From Deinococcus frigens DSM 12807 (GTDB lineage: Bacteria; Deinococcota; Deinococci; Deinococcales; Deinococcaceae): a stretch of DNA of 14,648 nucleotides. Position 1 is the first letter of the stretch; the number at the start of each line of letters is the position of its first letter. The translations under genes were made by a program, and so were the position numbers. The notes under the pieces were generated by a model, which saw only the letters and a list, made by a program, of their open reading frames with translations, made no database searches and was not told where the DNA came from. The stretch is taken from positions 1-14,648 of the forward strand of contig NZ_JNIW01000071.1 of assembly GCF_000701425.1 (NCBI RefSeq). Direction: 5' to 3'. Of this stretch, positions 13,012 to 14,648 are shown in pieces.

Positions 13012-14334
13012 CTACTTCCCCACGCAGAAATTGCGGAACACCGCGTCTACCACATCCTCCTGCACGTCCTGCCCGGTGATCTCGGCCAGGGCACGTAAGC
13101 CCTCCTCCAGCTCGTAACCGGCCAGGTCGTCCGGCAGGGTCTGGGCGGCCTGCACATGCGCCAGCGCCCGCCGCGCCGCGTCCGATTGCCGCTCGGTGGT
13201 CAGCCACGCCTCACCGCGCGCCGCGTCACCCAGCAGGGCTGCGCGGATCGCCTCGCGGAGCTGGGAAAGGCCCGCGCCCGTCACCGCGCTGACGTCCAGC
13301 AGGGCCGCATCGGACCAGGATGCGGGCAGATCAGCCTTCGTCCGCAGGCGAATAACCCGCGCGGGCTTCCCGGTCACGTCCAGCGGCAGCTCCTCACGTT
13401 CTGTACTCCCGTCCTCTAACACCAGAACCAGATCGGCGGCGTTCGCCAGCGCGCGAGCTTGCCGTACCCCCGCCGCCTCGATCTCGTCCAGTGTCTCGCG
13501 GAGGCCTGCCGTGTCCACCAGGGTCACGGGCACCCCCGCCAGTTCCAGCTCTGCCTCCAGATAGTCGCGGGTGGTGCCGGGGATGGCCGTCACGATGCTG
13601 CGCTCGAAGCCCACCAGGGCGTTGAGCAGGCTACTTTTCCCGGCGTTGGGCCGCCCGATCAGCGCCAGCCGCGCGCCCCGCGTGCTGACCTGTCCGGCGC
13701 GGGCACTGGCCAGGAGTGCCTCCAGTTCGGCCCGCGCGTGGGCCAGCGGTGCGGCGCGGTCCTCGTCCGGCACGCCTTCCTCGGGGTAATCGAGCATGGC
13801 CTGAATGGCGGCCAGGGCGCGGATCAACCCGCCGGCCACCCGCGCCACCCGCGCGCCCAGTGCCCCGGACAACCCCAGGCTGGCCTGCCGCCGCGCCCCA
13901 TCGGTCTGGGCCTCGACCAGCCCCAGCACGGCCTCGGCCTGCGCCAGATCCAGGCGTCCAGCCAGATACGCCCGGAGAGTAAATTCGCCGGGGCGGGCAG
14001 GGCGTGCGCCCAGCTCCAGCGCCCGTGCCAGCACGCGGGTCAGGACCGCTGGGCTGCCGTGCGATTGCAGTTCCACCACGTTCTCGCCGGTGTAGCTGCG
14101 CGGCCCGCGGAAGACCAGGCACAGGCCCTCGTCCAGAATCTCGCCGTCGCCTGCCACCAGCTCGCCAAAGAGAAAACGTCCGCCTGCTGTTCTGGAGGGT
14201 GCGCGCCGTCCCCGGAATACACCGTCGGCCACCGGCAAGGCGTCCGGCCCGCTGACCCGCACGATGCCCACGCCCGCGCTGCCGGGAGCGGTGGCGATGG
14301 CGGCGATGGTGTCGGACAGGCCGGAACGGGTCAC
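13012..14334 (-). CDS. mnmE: tRNA uridine-5-carboxymethylaminomethyl(34) synthesis GTPase MnmE
   Basis: MnmE, with MnmG, modifies the wobble uridine (U34) of certain tRNAs. The 440-residue protein has the folate-binding N-terminal domain (about 1-118), a helical domain, and an inserted G domain (about 218-372). G-domain motifs are GRPNAGKS at 227-234, PGTTRD at 252-257, DTAG at 274-277, and TKAD at 332-335 in place of NKxD, a mild variation. The C terminus FCVGK (436-440) carries the conserved cysteine of the family's C-x-GK end. I choose the GTG at 14334 because a TACGCT box lies seven bases upstream; an ATG ten codons earlier would start before that box. An IS701-type element begins about 55 bases upstream. 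No mnmG is in the window. Confidence 0.94.
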   Translation of the reverse strand: MTRSGLSDTIAAIATAPGSAGVGIVRVSGPDALPVADGVFRGRRAPSRTAGGRFLFGELVAGDGEILDEGLCLVFRGPRSYTGENVVELQSHGSPAVLTRVLARALELGARPARPGEFTLRAYLAGRLDLAQAEAVLGLVEAQTDGARRQASLGLSGALGARVARVAGGLIRALAAIQAMLDYPEEGVPDEDRAAPLAHARAELEALLASARAGQVSTRGARLALIGRPNAGKSSLLNALVGFERSIVTAIPGTTRDYLEAELELAGVPVTLVDTAGLRETLDEIEAAGVRQARALANAADLVLVLEDGSTEREELPLDVTGKPARVIRLRTKADLPASWSDAALLDVSAVTGAGLSQLREAIRAALLGDAARGEAWLTTERQSDAARRALAHVQAAQTLPDDLAGYELEEGLRALAEITGQDVQEDVVDAVFRNFCVGK

Positions 14335-14341
14335 GGGGCCA

Positions 14342-14347
14342 AGCGTA
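14342..14347 (-). promoter_or_regulatory. -10 box of mnmE (leaderless)
   Basis: TACGCT on the minus strand, seven bases before the GTG at 14334. The insertion sequence starts about 43 bases beyond it, leaving room for a -35 element. Confidence 0.55.
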
Positions 14348-14389
14348 GCAGGGGCGGGGGCCACCGGAAGGTCCGAGTGTTTAATTTAG

Positions 14390-14648
14390 GGCTTACGCGA
14401 AACTGGACAAATTTGAGATTCTGAGCTGATGGGAAGACCTCGAAAAGTCAGTCGGCAACGGTACTGCGAGTTTTTGGCTGCCACACAGATCAACCGAACG
14501 CAAACCTATTTTGCCGATCACATCGACGATTTTGCTCATGACGCAGTTCAGCGGTACTTGCAAGGAGATCGCCTGACGGCAGCGGAGCTGTGGACGCAGG
14601 TGCGCCCACACGTCCAATTCAGCGACAGGGGCTATGTCATCTTCGATG
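14390..14648 (+). mobile_element. IS701-type insertion sequence, left end (partial)
   Basis: An AT-richer element begins near 14390 with GGCTTACGCGAAACTGGACA, which looks like an outer inverted repeat, and carries an IS701-like transposase starting 39 bases inside. The four bases before it, TTAG (14386-14389), resemble the 4-bp target duplications of this family. The other end lies outside the window, so the exact boundary is inferred. Confidence 0.65.
14429..14648 (+). CDS. IS701-type transposase, N-terminal part
   Basis: This frame gives 73 codons from the ATG at 14429 to the window edge, starting MGRPRKVSRQRYCEFLAATQ and continuing with NRTQTYFADHIDDFAHDAV. This is how IS701-type (IS4-superfamily DDE) transposases common in Deinococcus begin. 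The frame leaves the window at YVIFD, where family members read FDDTVLDK, so the first catalytic aspartate is at or just beyond the edge. Codon use is distinctly less GC-rich than in mnmE. The gene is divergent from mnmE. Completeness cannot be judged. Confidence 0.83.
   Translation, partial: MGRPRKVSRQRYCEFLAATQINRTQTYFADHIDDFAHDAVQRYLQGDRLTAAELWTQVRPHVQFSDRGYVIFD

Noticed and set aside
12988..13030. Short CCCACGC direct repeat between the DUF4385 and mnmE genes
   Set aside because: Two short C-rich copies in GC-rich DNA, with no symmetry or T-run; not distinguishable from chance.
13459..14424. 321-residue plus-strand frame opposite mnmE
   Set aside because: Antisense shadow of a gene with complete MnmE motifs.

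Overview
The window looks like a GC-rich chromosomal segment from a Deinococcus-type bacterium. The evidence is a Dps protein with a long lysine-rich N-terminal tail and the metal-site spacing I recall for D. radiodurans Dps-1, strong G/C preference at third codon positions, and above all the start-site architecture. About ten genes have a TAnnnT -10 box only 5-9 bases before the start codon and no Shine-Dalgarno sequence, as expected for leaderless mRNAs, which are common in Deinococcus. I used this pattern to fix several starts. The species cannot be named from the sequence alone.

Layout, left to right. An IS5-family element runs in from the left edge and ends at about 382, ten or so bases past the end of pheA (prephenate dehydratase, minus strand). 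A gene-poor stretch (1274-1695) carries a 129-bp MITE-like palindromic element. Then come an amidase; a secreted trypsin-like protease whose reading frame is cut by a single in-frame TAG, followed by its in-frame C-terminal remnant; a 57-residue membrane/coiled-coil protein on the minus strand; and a tightly coupled three-gene operon (129 aa unknown, 68 aa unknown, and a DJ-1/PfpI-like protein lacking the usual cysteine). The operon converges on a PIG-L/LmbE deacetylase gene, with three perfect 20-bp tandem repeats between them. Next are two small unknown genes that overlap tail to tail, an orphan ParA ATPase with a downstream basic ribbon-helix-helix-like protein, an aldo/keto reductase (minus), a PLP-dependent threonine/serine dehydratase (minus) divergent from a metallo-beta-lactamase-fold hydrolase, dps, a DUF4385 protein, and mnmE (tRNA U34 modification GTPase, minus). 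An IS701-type element begins just upstream of mnmE and leaves the window at the right edge.

How the genes relate. Most are independent housekeeping or stress genes with their own compact promoters: phenylalanine synthesis, tRNA modification, iron/DNA protection, and possibly low-molecular-weight thiol synthesis through the deacetylase. The clearest cooperative units are the GTGA-coupled operon at 5114-6293 and the ParA/RHH pair at 7810-8686, which has the size and order of a plasmid type Ib partition cassette although nothing else here looks plasmid-borne. The dehydratase and hydrolase genes share a divergent promoter region in which the two predicted -10 boxes physically overlap. The window is bracketed by two unrelated insertion sequences, and the protease has apparently decayed.

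I found no rRNA, tRNA, CRISPR array or prophage genes. The least explained items are the three-gene operon, the ParA/RHH pair with a nearby 20-bp repeat array, the 84-residue protein with a duplicated motif, and the protease's duplicated C-terminal domain.
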